A stretch of DNA of 64,000 nt from RI-43 sp033764725 (GCA_033764725.1 JANRIR010000067.1:62001-126000); one strand, 5' to 3'; counted from the stretch's first letter, positions 17,685 through 27,210 are shown. Numbers and translations are program-made. Notes: generated by a model not told the origin, from the sequence alone.

Positions 17685-18371
17685 TCAGGCGGTGCGGCCG
17701 CGCCGCTCGTGTGCGGCCTCCTCGCGCAAAAAGCGCGCAAGGCTCCAGGTTTCGAAATCGACATAAGGCAGGCGCGGCGCGACGCGGTGGTCGCCGCCTT
17801 CGGCATGGCGCACCAGGATGGTGGCGAAGCCGAACCGTGCCGCCGCCTCGAGATTGCGCGGCGTGTCTTCGAACATCGCCGCGCGTGCGGGATCGACCCC
17901 GGTCAGCGCGATGAAACGCTGGAACGACAGCGCCTCCGGCTTCGGCGCGAAATCCAGCGTGTCCAGCGCGACGACCGCGTGGAAGAGGTCGTCCAGCTGC
18001 AATTGGCGCAACAGGCGCTCGGCGTATGTCGCTGCGCCGTTGGTGTAGACATAGGAGCGCCCCGGCAGCGCTTCGATCGCGGCGCGCAACGCCGGATCGG
18101 GCGTGAGCGCAGACATATCCACGTCATGGACGAAATCCATGAAGTGCTGCGCATCGACGCCGTGCAGCCGCGAAAGGCCCACCACCGTCGCGCCGTACTC
18201 CATCAGGTAGCGCTCCTGTAGCGCCTCCGCGTCGGCGTGGCCGAGGCCGGTGAGATCGGCGACATAGGCCGTCATCCGCGCCCCGATCGCATCCCAGATC
18301 GCGCCGTCGGCCGGATAGAGCGTATTGTCGAGATCGAACACCCAATGCGCGACATGCGCGAGATCGCTCAT
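17685..18371 (-). CDS. Pyrimidine 5'-nucleotidase (HAD superfamily, SDT1-like)
   Basis: A 228-residue haloacid-dehalogenase phosphatase of the SDT1/pyrimidine 5'-nucleotidase group. Motif I is VFDLDNTLYP (nucleophile Asp13), motif II lies in YVYTNGA, motif III is the Lys in APKPEALSF, and motif IV is MFEDTPRNLEAA. It likely dephosphorylates UMP/CMP-type nucleotides in the cytoplasm. Its start overlaps the DUF1036 gene by 4 nt (ATGA), so translational coupling is likely. Confidence 0.9.
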   Translation of the reverse strand: MSDLAHVAHWVFDLDNTLYPADGAIWDAIGARMTAYVADLTGLGHADAEALQERYLMEYGATVVGLSRLHGVDAQHFMDFVHDVDMSALTPDPALRAAIEALPGRSYVYTNGAATYAERLLRQLQLDDLFHAVVALDTLDFAPKPEALSFQRFIALTGVDPARAAMFEDTPRNLEAAARFGFATILVRHAEGGDHRVAPRLPYVDFETWSLARFLREEAAHERRGRTA

Positions 18372-19540
18372 GTGCCGGCGTCCGCGCTCGCTGGCGGCGG
18401 CGGTCGGCGCACATTGCGCGGCAATTGCGGCTCGTCGGTCGAGTCTCGCGGCAGGCGGACATTGAGTTCGCGCGGGCTCTCGCCGACGGGCAGGAAATCC
18501 CGGTTCAAGAACTCCACCACCAGACCCTGACGGCCGCCGGACGAGATCGGTGCAAACAATTTTGTGTCGTAGAGCCGGCGATCGCAGGCTTCGCGGCCGA
18601 TCACGGCGAAGCGCGACGGGCTGGTGCAGAACGGCTCGCCCGGCGCTGCGAGCATGCGCTCGCCCTCCGGCGTCTCCATCGCGGCGTGGACGTAGAACAC
18701 GTCCTGGACGAGCGCTTCATCGATCGTGCGCGCACAGCCGCCGGAGCCGAGCGGCCACCAGCCGCGGCTTTCCCAGCCTTCGCCGCGGCGTCGCGCGATG
18801 GCGGTCCAGACGCGCCCGCTGGTGCGGTTGCACAGCGTCAGGCCGACCTGGTCGGCGCGGCGGCGCGCGGCGGTCTCGAGCGCGTCGATCAATTGATCCT
18901 CGTTGGCGTTCGCCGCCAGGCGGCTCGAGGCGCGGAACTGCGCGATCGCCGCCGCCGTGCGGCGCGGATCGACGCCGCCGCGGCCAGAGCTGGTGTCGAA
19001 GCCGGCGTCCAGCAGCAGGCGCTGCAGGCCCGCGGCGCGGGCGCGGTACAGCGTGTACGGCTCGGCTTCCGCGAAGCTCGTGCGCCAGCTGTCGCGCTTG
19101 TTGATCTGCACCCGGCGAAAGCCGCGCGCCTCGAGGCTCATCGGGTCGCAGCGCGGCGGGTTGTCGAACGTGAACGAGCGCGAAGGATCGACGCAAAGCT
19201 GCGCATCGCCGCCCCATTGGCGCCGCCCGCCGCGATGGGCGGTGGAGGTGCGCGCGTAAAGATAATGCGTGCCGCGCGTGAGCGGGGACGACACCGCCAG
19301 CTTGCATTCGCCCGGCCGCAGCCGCACCCAGCCCTGCACAAGGATCGAGCGGCCGTCGGGCCGCGCCGTCGAGGCTTCGAGCACATAGCTGGTCTCGTTG
19401 CACAGCCACCAGCCCGGCTCGCGCCGCTCGCGCTGGCGGGTCTGGGCCTCCGCGCCGACGCTCCACGCCGCCGCGCACAAGAACGCCAGCGCCGCCAGTG
19501 CGCGCACAGCGAACTTATTGAATGAGGGTGCCGGCGCCAT
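18368..19540 (-). CDS. DUF1036 domain secreted protein
   Basis: A 390-residue exported protein with a signal peptide (cleavage near AEAQ, residues 30-33) and two DUF1036-like segments: WWLCNETSYVLEASTA...GWVRLRPGECK near residues 44-80, and LTLCNRTSGRVWTAIARRRGEGWESRGWWPLGSGGC near 236-271. A short peptidoglycan-binding-like helical region lies between them. The tail is Pro-rich. The ATG at 19540 lies inside the last codons of argB, so the two are probably co-translated. The function of DUF1036 is unknown. Confidence 0.8.
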   Translation of the reverse strand: MAPAPSFNKFAVRALAALAFLCAAAWSVGAEAQTRQRERREPGWWLCNETSYVLEASTARPDGRSILVQGWVRLRPGECKLAVSSPLTRGTHYLYARTSTAHRGGRRQWGGDAQLCVDPSRSFTFDNPPRCDPMSLEARGFRRVQINKRDSWRTSFAEAEPYTLYRARAAGLQRLLLDAGFDTSSGRGGVDPRRTAAAIAQFRASSRLAANANEDQLIDALETAARRRADQVGLTLCNRTSGRVWTAIARRRGEGWESRGWWPLGSGGCARTIDEALVQDVFYVHAAMETPEGERMLAAPGEPFCTSPSRFAVIGREACDRRLYDTKLFAPISSGGRQGLVVEFLNRDFLPVGESPRELNVRLPRDSTDEPQLPRNVRRPPPPASADAGT

Positions 19541-20444
19541 GATCTGTGAACAGCTCCATCAAAAGCGCGTGCGGTTTGCGCCCGTCGAGAATGACCGCCG
19601 CCTCGACGCCCGCGTCGAGGGCGGCGATGCAGGTTTCGAGCTTCGGGATCATGCCGCCGGAGGCGACGCCGGTCTCGATCAGCCGCCGCGCATCGCTCTT
19701 GCTCATGTCGCGAATAAGGCGCTTGTCGGCGTCGAGCACGCCCTCGACGTCCGTCAGCAGCAGGAAGCGCTTGGCGCCCAGCGCGCCGGCGATGGCGCCC
19801 GCGGCGGTGTCGGCGTTGACGTTGAAGGTCTCACCCTCGGCGGACACGCCGATCGGCGCGATCACCGGGATGTAATCCTCCGGCGCGGTGATCAACGCCT
19901 GGATCAAGGTCGGGTCGACGTGCGCCGGATCGCCGACGAAGCCGAGATCGACGACCTGTTCGATCTGGCTGTCGGGATCGCGCTGCGTGCGCGTGACCTT
20001 CTCCACCGTCAGCAGGCGCGCGTCCTTGCCGGAGAGCCCCACGCCGCGCACGTCGGCTTCGGCGCCGGCCATGGTGATGAGGTGCGCGAGCTCTTTGTTG
20101 ACCGCGCCGGACAGCACCATTTCGGCGACCTCCATGGTCGCCGCGTCGGTGACGCGCAGACCGTCGACGAACTGGCTCTTGACGCCGGCGCGCTCAAGCA
20201 TGCGCGAAATCTGCGGCCCGCCGCCATGCACGACCACGGGATGAATCCCGACGAGCTTCAAAAGCACGACATCGGCCGCGAAGCGCTTGGCCGTCTCGAC
20301 GTCGCCCATGGCGTGGCCGCCATATTTTACGACGACCGTCTCGCGGTCGTATTTCTGGATGAAGGGCAAGGCCTCAGCGAGCGTCCTGGCGGTGGCCAGG
20401 CCGTTCTGCAGCGCGGCCGCGCGGTCTTCGGGCGGTGTGGTCAA
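19515..20444 (-). CDS. argB: Acetylglutamate kinase
   Basis: It phosphorylates N-acetyl-L-glutamate, the second step of arginine synthesis. The 309-residue product has VVVKYGGHAMG (residues about 37-47), VVHGGGPQIS, GKDARLLTVEK, NVNADTAAGAIAGALGA and FLLLTDVEGVLD. Length and N-terminal helix match the Arg-sensitive alphaproteobacterial type, so feedback inhibition is expected from the family. It heads a minus-strand unit continuing into the DUF1036 and nucleotidase genes. Confidence 0.96.
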   Translation of the reverse strand: MTTPPEDRAAALQNGLATARTLAEALPFIQKYDRETVVVKYGGHAMGDVETAKRFAADVVLLKLVGIHPVVVHGGGPQISRMLERAGVKSQFVDGLRVTDAATMEVAEMVLSGAVNKELAHLITMAGAEADVRGVGLSGKDARLLTVEKVTRTQRDPDSQIEQVVDLGFVGDPAHVDPTLIQALITAPEDYIPVIAPIGVSAEGETFNVNADTAAGAIAGALGAKRFLLLTDVEGVLDADKRLIRDMSKSDARRLIETGVASGGMIPKLETCIAALDAGVEAAVILDGRKPHALLMELFTDHGAGTLIQ

Positions 20445-20599
20445 AGCGGGCGAGCCTCGCGTGTCAGGCGAGGGGTGTTACGGCGAAAAGTGGGGAGGGG
20501 AAAGGGGCTGGTTCCCCTGGGAGGATGATCGCGTTGAGTTCCCGCAGCGCAAGCCTAGGCTCGCGCGCGTCAGAGCGTTGGATGCGCCTGGGGGCTGAT

Positions 20600-21646
20600 A
20601 TGAAAAAGATTTTGCAGGGTTTCGCGGTCGCGACGCTGGTTTTCGGCGCCGCAGCGACCGCACAGGCGACCGAAGGCTGGTACGGCCGGGTCGACGGCGG
20701 CTACAGCGTCGACGCCACGATTGGCGGCCAGTCGGATTATTTCGACGAGGAGCGCGACAGCGAGGGCGACGGCGGCGGCGATTATTATCGCCGTGACGAC
20801 ATCGAACTCGAGAATGATTGGATGGCTGCCATCGGCGCCGGCCACGCCTTCGCCAACGGCTTCCGGGCGGAAGGCGAAATCGCCTATCGCACCAACGACG
20901 CCGACGATTACGGCGATACGACCATCACCGCCCGCTCGGCGATGATCAACGCCTTCTACGATTTCAATCGCGGCGGCCGGGTGCAGCCCTATGTGGGCGC
21001 GGGCGCGGGCTATGCCTGGGTCGAGCCGGATGGGGCCGAGGACGATTCCTCGTTCGCGTATCAGGGCCTGATCGGCCTCGCCATCGCCCTGTCCGAACGC
21101 TGGAGCGTCGATGCGGGCTACCGCTACTTCTGGGTCAACGACCTCGACTTCCAATACGTCGATGCGGACTACGAGCATCAGGCCGTCACGCTTGGCCTGC
21201 GCTACCAGTTCACGCCGCCGCCGGCCCCGACGCCGCCGACGCCGCCGGAGCCGCCCGTGGTCGCCCAGCCGCCCGAGCCGCCGACCCCGCCTGCGCCTGT
21301 CGCATGCCCCGCGGCCGAATTCACCGTCTATTTCGCCTGGGACCGGTCCAATCTCGATCAGGCGGCCCTGGACACGATCGACGCAGCGGTCGCCCGCGCC
21401 CGCCAGTGCAATCTGAGCGCGGCGACCATCATCGGCCACACCGACACGTCCGGCTCGTCGGCCTACAATGTCGGGCTGTCGGAGCGGCGCGCGGCGGTCG
21501 TGCGCGATGCGCTGACCACGCGCGGCATCGATGCGGCGCTGCTCACGACGCAGGCCCGCGGCGAAACCGATCTCGCCCGCGCCACCCGTGACGGCGAGCG
21601 CGAGCCGCTCAACCGTCGCACGGCCGTGAGCATCACCTTCCGCTGA
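20600..21646 (+). CDS. OmpA-family outer-membrane protein
   Basis: A 348-residue protein: signal peptide (MKKILQGFAVATLVFGAAATAQA), then an OmpA-type 8-stranded beta-barrel (GWYGRVDGGYS ... VTLGLRYQF, ending near residue 207), a Pro-rich linker of about 35 residues, and a C-terminal OmpA/MotB peptidoglycan-binding domain (FTVYFAWDRSNL, IIGHTDTSGSSAYNVGLSERRA, LNRRTAVSITFR). It links the outer membrane to peptidoglycan. The ATG at 20600 follows GGGGG. A strong terminator follows 24 nt after the stop. Confidence 0.93.
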   Translation: MKKILQGFAVATLVFGAAATAQATEGWYGRVDGGYSVDATIGGQSDYFDEERDSEGDGGGDYYRRDDIELENDWMAAIGAGHAFANGFRAEGEIAYRTNDADDYGDTTITARSAMINAFYDFNRGGRVQPYVGAGAGYAWVEPDGAEDDSSFAYQGLIGLAIALSERWSVDAGYRYFWVNDLDFQYVDADYEHQAVTLGLRYQFTPPPAPTPPTPPEPPVVAQPPEPPTPPAPVACPAAEFTVYFAWDRSNLDQAALDTIDAAVARARQCNLSAATIIGHTDTSGSSAYNVGLSERRAAVVRDALTTRGIDAALLTTQARGETDLARATRDGEREPLNRRTAVSITFR

Positions 21647-21670
21647 TCGGGCGCAGAACCTGAAATCGAG

Positions 21671-21704
21671 ACGCCGCGCCGACCCCTCGGCGCGGCGTTT
21701 TCGA
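21671..21704 (+). terminator. Rho-independent terminator after the ompA-like gene
   Basis: A perfect 12-bp stem ACGCCGCGCCGA/TCGGCGCGGCGT (21671-21682 with 21687-21698) closes a CCCC tetraloop and is followed directly by TTTTC. It lies just downstream of the OmpA gene and separates it from ileS. Confidence 0.9.
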
Positions 21705-21866
21705 TTCCGGCGGCCTCGCCAAGCCGCATGGCGGCTGCTAGACCCCGGCCATGCGCCGTTCCCGCATCCTTCGAATTCGCCGCCCGGCCCGCGTCTGAGA
21801 GCCTCGTCTCCGCGGGTCCGGGAAGCTGCTATTCTTTGACCGCCCCACAAGCCGGAGATTCGACCC

Positions 21867-24800
21867 GTGGCCGATCAGCCCGCAGGTCGCGACTATCGCG
21901 AAACCCTGTTCCTTCCCGAAACGCCCTTTCCGATGAAGGCAGGCCTTCCTGCCAAGGAGCCGCAATGGATCGCGCGCTGGGCCGAGATGGACCTCTACGC
22001 CAAGCTGCGCGCGGACGCCGCGCAGCGTCTGAAATTCGTGCTGCATGACGGCCCGCCTTACGCCAACGGCGCCATCCATATCGGGCATGCGGAAAACAAG
22101 ATCCTGAAGGACATCGTCGTCCGGTCGCGGCAGATGACCGGCTTCGACGCCGATTACATCCCCGGCTGGGACTGCCACGGCCTGCCGATCGAATGGAAGG
22201 TCGAGGAGGAATTCCGCAAGGCCGGCCGCGACAAGAAGGATGTCGGCGCGGTTGAGTTCCGCCAGGCCTGCCGCGCCTATGCCGACAAATGGATCCCGCT
22301 GCAGAAGCACGAATTCAAGCGCCTGGGCATCGAGGGCGATTGGGAAAATTACTACTCCACGATGAGCTTCGAGGCGGAAGCGACCATCGCTGCGGAATTC
22401 CTGAAGGTCGTGCGCACGGGGCTCGTCTATCGCGGCTCCAAGCCCGTGTTGTGGAGCCCGGTGGAGCGCACGTCGCTCGCAGAAGCGGAGGTCGAGTACG
22501 CGGAGAAAACGAGCACGACGATCTGGGTGAAGTTTCCTATTCAAGCAGGCAACGGCGTCCATGCGGACGTGTCCGTCGTCATCTGGACGACGACGCCTTG
22601 GACCATTCCAGGCAATCGCGCGATCTCTTATTCGCCGCAAATTTCCTACGGCGTCTACGAAGTGCAAAGCATCGAACAAGGCTTGCCGTTCGCGCCGTGG
22701 GTCAGCGTCGGGGAGAAACTTGCGATCGCCGACAAGCTTGTCGAAGACGTCATGCGCACGGCGAAGGCCGCGACATGGACGCGCGTCGCGGATTTCGATC
22801 CGAGTGGCGTCGTGTGCGCGCATCCCTTGGCGCATTGGCGCCCCTCTCCCCTTGTGGGAGAGGGTGGCGCGGAGCGCCGGGTGAGGGGTGACAGCGAAAG
22901 CGTTTCTCACGCAGGCGCCGACACCCCTCATCCGTCGCCTGCGGCGACACCTTCTCCCACAAGGGGAGAAGGGGGCGGGTACGATTTCCCCGTGCCGCTG
23001 CTCGCCGGCGATCATGTCACCGACGACGCAGGCACGGGCTTTGTGCACACCGCGCCCGGCCACGGCGCGGACGATTTCAACATCTGGATCGCGACGGGAC
23101 ATTCGCAAAAGGACATCCCCTTCACCGTTGATGAGGAGGGCCGCTTCACCAAGGAGGCGCCGGGCTTTGAAGGCCTTGAAGTCATTCAACTTGACGGCAA
23201 GCATCTCGGCAAGGATGGGCCGGCGAACAAGGCGGTGATCGATGCGCTGATCGCGAGCGGGAACTTGCTCGCGCGCGGTGTCCTGAAGCACCAGTACCCG
23301 CACTCCTGGCGGTCGCACGCGCCGCTTATCTTCCGCAACACGGCGCAATGGTTCGTCGCGCTCGACAAGCCGTATCGCGACGGAAAAACCCTGCGCGAGG
23401 TGGCGCTGCACGAGATCGACCGCGTCGACTGGGGGCAGCGCCGCACGCGCGACGACGCCTATCAGAACCGCATCCGCGCCATGGTCGCCGAGCGGCCGGA
23501 CTGGCTCGTCTCGCGGCAGCGCAATTGGGGCGTGCCGTTGCCGATCTTCGTGTCGAAAAAGGACGGCGCGATCCTGATGGACGACGCCGTCGACGCGCGC
23601 ATCATCGCGGCGATGCGCGAAGGCGGCGCCGATGTCTGGTGGGCGACGCCGGCGCAGGAGTTTCTCGGCGCGGCCTATAACGCCGCGGATTTCGAGAAGG
23701 TGGAGGATATTCTCGACGTCTGGTTCGATTCCGGCTGCACGCATGCCTTCGTGCTCGGCAAGAAACCCTCCGCGCCGTGGCCGGCGAGCCTTTATCTCGA
23801 AGGCTCCGACCAGCATCGCGGCTGGTTTCAATCCTCGCTTTTGGCCGGCTGCGCCACGCGCGGGCGCGCCCCCTATGATGAGGTCGTGACCTACGGCTTC
23901 ACGGTGGACGAGCAGGGCCGCAAGATGTCAAAATCGCTCGGCAACGGCGTCGAGCCGCAGGAAGTCGAGAAGCAATGGGGCATCGAGATCTTCCGCCTCT
24001 TGATCGCGGCGGCGGATTTCCGCGACGAGCTGCGCATCGGCAAGACGATTTTTGATCAATCGGCGGAGATGTATCGCAAACTGCGCAACACGCTGCGCTA
24101 TCTCCTCGGCGCGCTGAAGGATTTCGGGCCCGACGAGGCGGTCGCCCCGCAAGACGCGCCGCTGCTGGAGCGCTGGCTCCTGCATCGCCTGTGGGAGTTG
24201 GATGGCGAGGTGCGCCGCGCGTACAACAGTTACGAGTTCCGCCACGCAGTTTCCGCGATCGTCGAATTCTGCAACGTCGATCTCTCGGCGTTTTATGTCG
24301 ATGTGCGCAAGGACAGCCTCTATTGCGACCGGCCCGACGCGCTGAAGCGGCGCGCGTGTCGCACGGCGCTCGACGCGGTGTTCAACCGTTTGACCGCTTG
24401 GCTGGCGCCGGTTCTGCCGTTCACCACGGAAGAGGCCTGGACGACGCGTTACCCCGACGCCGCCAGCGTGCACCTGCGCCAATTCCCTGAAACGCCTGCG
24501 ACGTGGCGCAACGATGCGGCGGTCGAGGAGATGTCGTTCCTGCGCGCAGCGCGCGCGGCCGTCACCGCGGCGCTTGAGGTCGAACGGCGCGAAAAGCGCA
24601 TCGGGTCTTCGCTCGAAGCGCGCCCGCGCCTGTTCGTTGCAGCCGAAGTGAAGCAGCGCCTCGATGCGGTGGATTTCGCGGAATTGTGCATCACCAGCGG
24701 CGTCGACATCGTTGCAGGCGCGCCGCCGAAGACGGCGTCGATCAGCGAGGGCTTGGCGAATTTCGCCGTGCTGATCGAACCGGCGCGCGGTCGCAAATGT

Positions 24801-24911
24801 GCGCGCTCGTGGAAATATTCCGAGGATGTCGGCGCCGATCCGCGGTATCCCGATCTCTCGCCGCGCGACGCCGACGCCGTCGCCTGGTGGGATGCGCAGC
24901 ACGCGCGCTAG
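21867..24911 (+). CDS. ileS: Isoleucyl-tRNA synthetase with an in-frame repeat insertion
   Basis: It charges tRNA-Ile with isoleucine and edits valine. The 1014-residue product has the class I motifs HIGH at residues 71-74 and KMSKS at 686-690, and the CP1 editing-domain sequence TTPWTIPGN with GTGFVHTAPGHGADDF. The GTG start at 21867 follows CCGGAGA. Residues about 326-370, inside the editing domain between VCAHPLAHW and YDFPVPLL, are encoded by a palindromic repeat and read PSPLVGEGG...TPSPTRGEGGG. This is a foreign-looking linker that the frame passes through intact. The 3' end meets the convergent kinase gene. Confidence 0.97.
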   Translation: MADQPAGRDYRETLFLPETPFPMKAGLPAKEPQWIARWAEMDLYAKLRADAAQRLKFVLHDGPPYANGAIHIGHAENKILKDIVVRSRQMTGFDADYIPGWDCHGLPIEWKVEEEFRKAGRDKKDVGAVEFRQACRAYADKWIPLQKHEFKRLGIEGDWENYYSTMSFEAEATIAAEFLKVVRTGLVYRGSKPVLWSPVERTSLAEAEVEYAEKTSTTIWVKFPIQAGNGVHADVSVVIWTTTPWTIPGNRAISYSPQISYGVYEVQSIEQGLPFAPWVSVGEKLAIADKLVEDVMRTAKAATWTRVADFDPSGVVCAHPLAHWRPSPLVGEGGAERRVRGDSESVSHAGADTPHPSPAATPSPTRGEGGGYDFPVPLLAGDHVTDDAGTGFVHTAPGHGADDFNIWIATGHSQKDIPFTVDEEGRFTKEAPGFEGLEVIQLDGKHLGKDGPANKAVIDALIASGNLLARGVLKHQYPHSWRSHAPLIFRNTAQWFVALDKPYRDGKTLREVALHEIDRVDWGQRRTRDDAYQNRIRAMVAERPDWLVSRQRNWGVPLPIFVSKKDGAILMDDAVDARIIAAMREGGADVWWATPAQEFLGAAYNAADFEKVEDILDVWFDSGCTHAFVLGKKPSAPWPASLYLEGSDQHRGWFQSSLLAGCATRGRAPYDEVVTYGFTVDEQGRKMSKSLGNGVEPQEVEKQWGIEIFRLLIAAADFRDELRIGKTIFDQSAEMYRKLRNTLRYLLGALKDFGPDEAVAPQDAPLLERWLLHRLWELDGEVRRAYNSYEFRHAVSAIVEFCNVDLSAFYVDVRKDSLYCDRPDALKRRACRTALDAVFNRLTAWLAPVLPFTTEEAWTTRYPDAASVHLRQFPETPATWRNDAAVEEMSFLRAARAAVTAALEVERREKRIGSSLEARPRLFVAAEVKQRLDAVDFAELCITSGVDIVAGAPPKTASISEGLANFAVLIEPARGRKCARSWKYSEDVGADPRYPDLSPRDADAVAWWDAQHAR
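22841..22976. repeat. Palindromic repeat element inserted in ileS
   Basis: A composite inverted repeat of about 136 bp. The left arm at 22842-22866 (CCCTCTCCCCTTGTGGGAGA then GGGTG) pairs with 22948-22972 with two mismatches. Inner arms GGGTGAGGGGTG and ACACCCCTCATCC also pair, and each half carries a small GC hairpin. The 'CCTCTCCCCTTGTGGGAGAGGGTG...GGTGAGGGGTG' type is a dispersed intergenic repeat seen in many alphaproteobacteria (recalled). Here it sits inside a coding sequence. Confidence 0.85.
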
Positions 24912-26227
24912 ACGGGAAGCCGCACCGTTGCGCGCAGACCGCCGAGCGGCGAGCGCGAGAGCGTCACGTCCCCGCCATGGCTGCGCGCCACGTCGCGCGC
25001 GATGGCGAGGCCAAGGCCCACGCCTTTGGCGTTGCGGTTGCGGGTTTCATCGAGGCGCGAGAACGGCTTGAACGCGTCGGCGTATTGCTCTTCCGCGATC
25101 CCTGGTCCGTCATCGTCGACGGTGATGGAAATCGCCGCGCCGTCGCGCCCGGCCGACACGCGAACATGGTCGCCATGCGCTGCGGCGTTGTCCACGAGAT
25201 TGACCACGCAGCGCTTGACCGCGCGCATACGGACGGGCGCGATGAGCTGATCCTCGCGCTCCACCTGCACATCGGCGCCGGTGCGCCGCGCCTCCGCCGC
25301 GACCTCGTCGACGATGCGGCCGATGTCGGTAGGTTGGGGGTCTTCGGTCCATTGGCCCTTCGCGAAGGCGAGATATTCGCCGAGCGTGTCGTTCACCTCT
25401 TCGATGTCGCGCTTTGCGGCTTCGATTTCAGGCGAGGGCGGCATCAGCGCGAATTGCAGCTTCAGCCGCGTCAGCGGCGTGCGCAGATCGTGGCTGACGC
25501 CTGCGAGCAATTGCGCGCGCTGATCGATGTGGCGCTTGATGCGCGCGCGCATGGCGAAGAAGGCGTGCGTGGCCTGGCGCACCTCGCGCGCGCCGCGCGC
25601 CTTATAGAGGCTCACATCCTGGCCGCGGCCGAACCGCTCCATCGCCGCGGCAAGCATTTCGATGGGGCGCACCTGGTTGCGGATGAAGATGATCGAGATC
25701 GCCGCCAGCAGAAGAGTCGCGCCGAAGATCCAGGCGAGGAAGAGCGGGCCGGAGCGCGCCTGCACGCGGTCGCGGAAGGCGCGCACGTCGAGCACGCCCT
25801 CGCGCGTCGGCACGCGGATGCGCACGTCCACGCCCGGGCACGATGAATCGTACCAGACATCGCGCTGCAATTCGTCGCGCAACGCGCGGGTGAGGTAGCG
25901 GTCGAGCGTCGAGCCTGAGGCGCGGCAGCGCGCCTGCTCCAGCGGCGCGCCCGGTTCGATCGTGATGCGCAGGCGCAAGGGCTGCCACGCCAATTGCTGC
26001 AATTCCGCGAAACGATCGGCGGTGGGCTCCCGCTCATAAAGCTGGATGATCAGCGCCACGTCCGACGCCACGCCTTGGCTCATGCGCTTGGACGTGGCTT
26101 GCCAATGATCGTCGAGGAAGACGAGCGAGATGACGAGCTGCACCAGCATCGCCGGCACGACGATGATCAGCAGCGTGCGCCAATACAGGCCCTTGGGCAG
26201 AAGGTCGCGAAGGCGGCGGCGCGGCAT
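24908..26227 (-). CDS. EnvZ-type sensor histidine kinase
   Basis: A 439-residue inner-membrane sensor kinase. TM1 lies at about 17-38, a periplasmic sensor loop of about 120 residues with two Cys follows, TM2 at about 161-182, and then a HAMP domain (NQVRPIEMLAAAMERFGRG). The HisKA box GVSHDLRTPLTRLKL has the phospho-His at 245. The ATPase has the N box NLVDNAAAHG, G1 DDDGPGI and G2 GVGLGLAIARDV. It resembles EnvZ of the EnvZ/OmpR osmosensing pair. No response regulator is adjacent, so it is an orphan in this window. Met 26227 is preferred over an upstream Met. Confidence 0.9.
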   Translation of the reverse strand: MPRRRLRDLLPKGLYWRTLLIIVVPAMLVQLVISLVFLDDHWQATSKRMSQGVASDVALIIQLYEREPTADRFAELQQLAWQPLRLRITIEPGAPLEQARCRASGSTLDRYLTRALRDELQRDVWYDSSCPGVDVRIRVPTREGVLDVRAFRDRVQARSGPLFLAWIFGATLLLAAISIIFIRNQVRPIEMLAAAMERFGRGQDVSLYKARGAREVRQATHAFFAMRARIKRHIDQRAQLLAGVSHDLRTPLTRLKLQFALMPPSPEIEAAKRDIEEVNDTLGEYLAFAKGQWTEDPQPTDIGRIVDEVAAEARRTGADVQVEREDQLIAPVRMRAVKRCVVNLVDNAAAHGDHVRVSAGRDGAAISITVDDDGPGIAEEQYADAFKPFSRLDETRNRNAKGVGLGLAIARDVARSHGGDVTLSRSPLGGLRATVRLPV

Positions 26228-26310
26228 GAAGCCTTTTAGAAGCGCAGCGCGGATCGGGAAAGCCGCACGCACGGGTGACCGCAGTCTTGAGAGTGTGTTA
26301 ACTTTCTCCG

Positions 26311-27210
26311 ATGGCGAATGACATTCCGGCGGATCGTCTGATTGACGCTCTTGCGGCCCTCAATCCTTGGGCCGAGCGCATGGGCGCGCTGTCGCGGCTT
26401 GCGCCACAGCTCTCCGAGACCGAGGCGGCGGGGCGGCGCGCTGCACAAGGCGCGCGGCTGGCGGCGGGCCGCAGCGCCTGGAACGCGTGGGCGCTCGACA
26501 TGCTCGCGCTTGTCGATGCGTGCGCGGCGGCCGGGCTGGAGACGGTTTGGGCGCGGCTCGCTGCGGTCGATTTCGCGCGCCAGGCGATGGCCGCACTTGA
26601 TCTCTCCGCGCTGGCGTTTCCCGGCGCGCTGCAGTTGACGCGGCTGCGCGTCGACGGCGATCTCGATCTCGACCACGCGCGCGTCTGCGGCGCGGTCGAG
26701 GCCTCCGGCCTCTATGTCGGCGGCGATCTGCGGCTCGAGGGCGCGCGCTTCGAAAAGTCGGCGTCGTTCGAGGGGCTCGGCGTGGGCGGCGCGACCGAGG
26801 CGCGCAGCGCGCATTTCGGCGCCGCCGCGATCTTCGCCGACGCCGGCTTCAGCGGCGACGCCTGGTTTGGCGGCGCCGTCTTCGCTGGCGCAGCGGCATT
26901 TTCGCGCGCCGATTTCGCCCGCGAGGCAGGCTTCGGCGCAGCGCATTTCCAGGGCCCGGCGCAGTTCGACGCCGCCGCGTTCGGCGGCGGGGCGGGCTTC
27001 GAAGAGGCGCGCTTCGAAAGCCAGGTTTCGTTCGACCGCGCGCTGTTCATCGGCGCCGCCTGGTTCGACGGCGCGCGCTTTCAGATCCCGGCGACGCTCG
27101 CCGGCGCGCGCTTTCGCGGACGCCTGTCGCTGCGCGGGATCGAGACGGCGCGCGCAGCGGCGCCCTTCCTCAACGCCGAACGCCGCCGCAGCGGCGAGGG
27201 CGCGCCTTAA
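26311..27210 (+). CDS. Pentapeptide-repeat-like protein
   Basis: A 299-residue protein. The N-terminal 100 residues are helical (ADRLIDALAALNPWAERMG). Residues about 105-285 form degenerate five-residue repeats with F or L in the centre and A/G flanks (for example FGAAAIFADAGFSGDAWFGGAVFAGAAAF), the pattern of a right-handed quadrilateral beta-helix. No membrane segments are seen. Such proteins can mimic DNA or act as scaffolds; no specific role can be assigned. Its 3' end overlaps the convergent TIR-like gene by 4 bp. An isolated GTTAAC lies in its 38-bp upstream gap. Confidence 0.78.
   Translation: MANDIPADRLIDALAALNPWAERMGALSRLAPQLSETEAAGRRAAQGARLAAGRSAWNAWALDMLALVDACAAAGLETVWARLAAVDFARQAMAALDLSALAFPGALQLTRLRVDGDLDLDHARVCGAVEASGLYVGGDLRLEGARFEKSASFEGLGVGGATEARSAHFGAAAIFADAGFSGDAWFGGAVFAGAAAFSRADFAREAGFGAAHFQGPAQFDAAAFGGGAGFEEARFESQVSFDRALFIGAAWFDGARFQIPATLAGARFRGRLSLRGIETARAAAPFLNAERRRSGEGAP

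Noticed and set aside
21738..23831. Long antisense ORF opposite ileS
   Set aside because: It mirrors ileS and carries no recognisable motif; ileS has both class I signatures on the plus strand.
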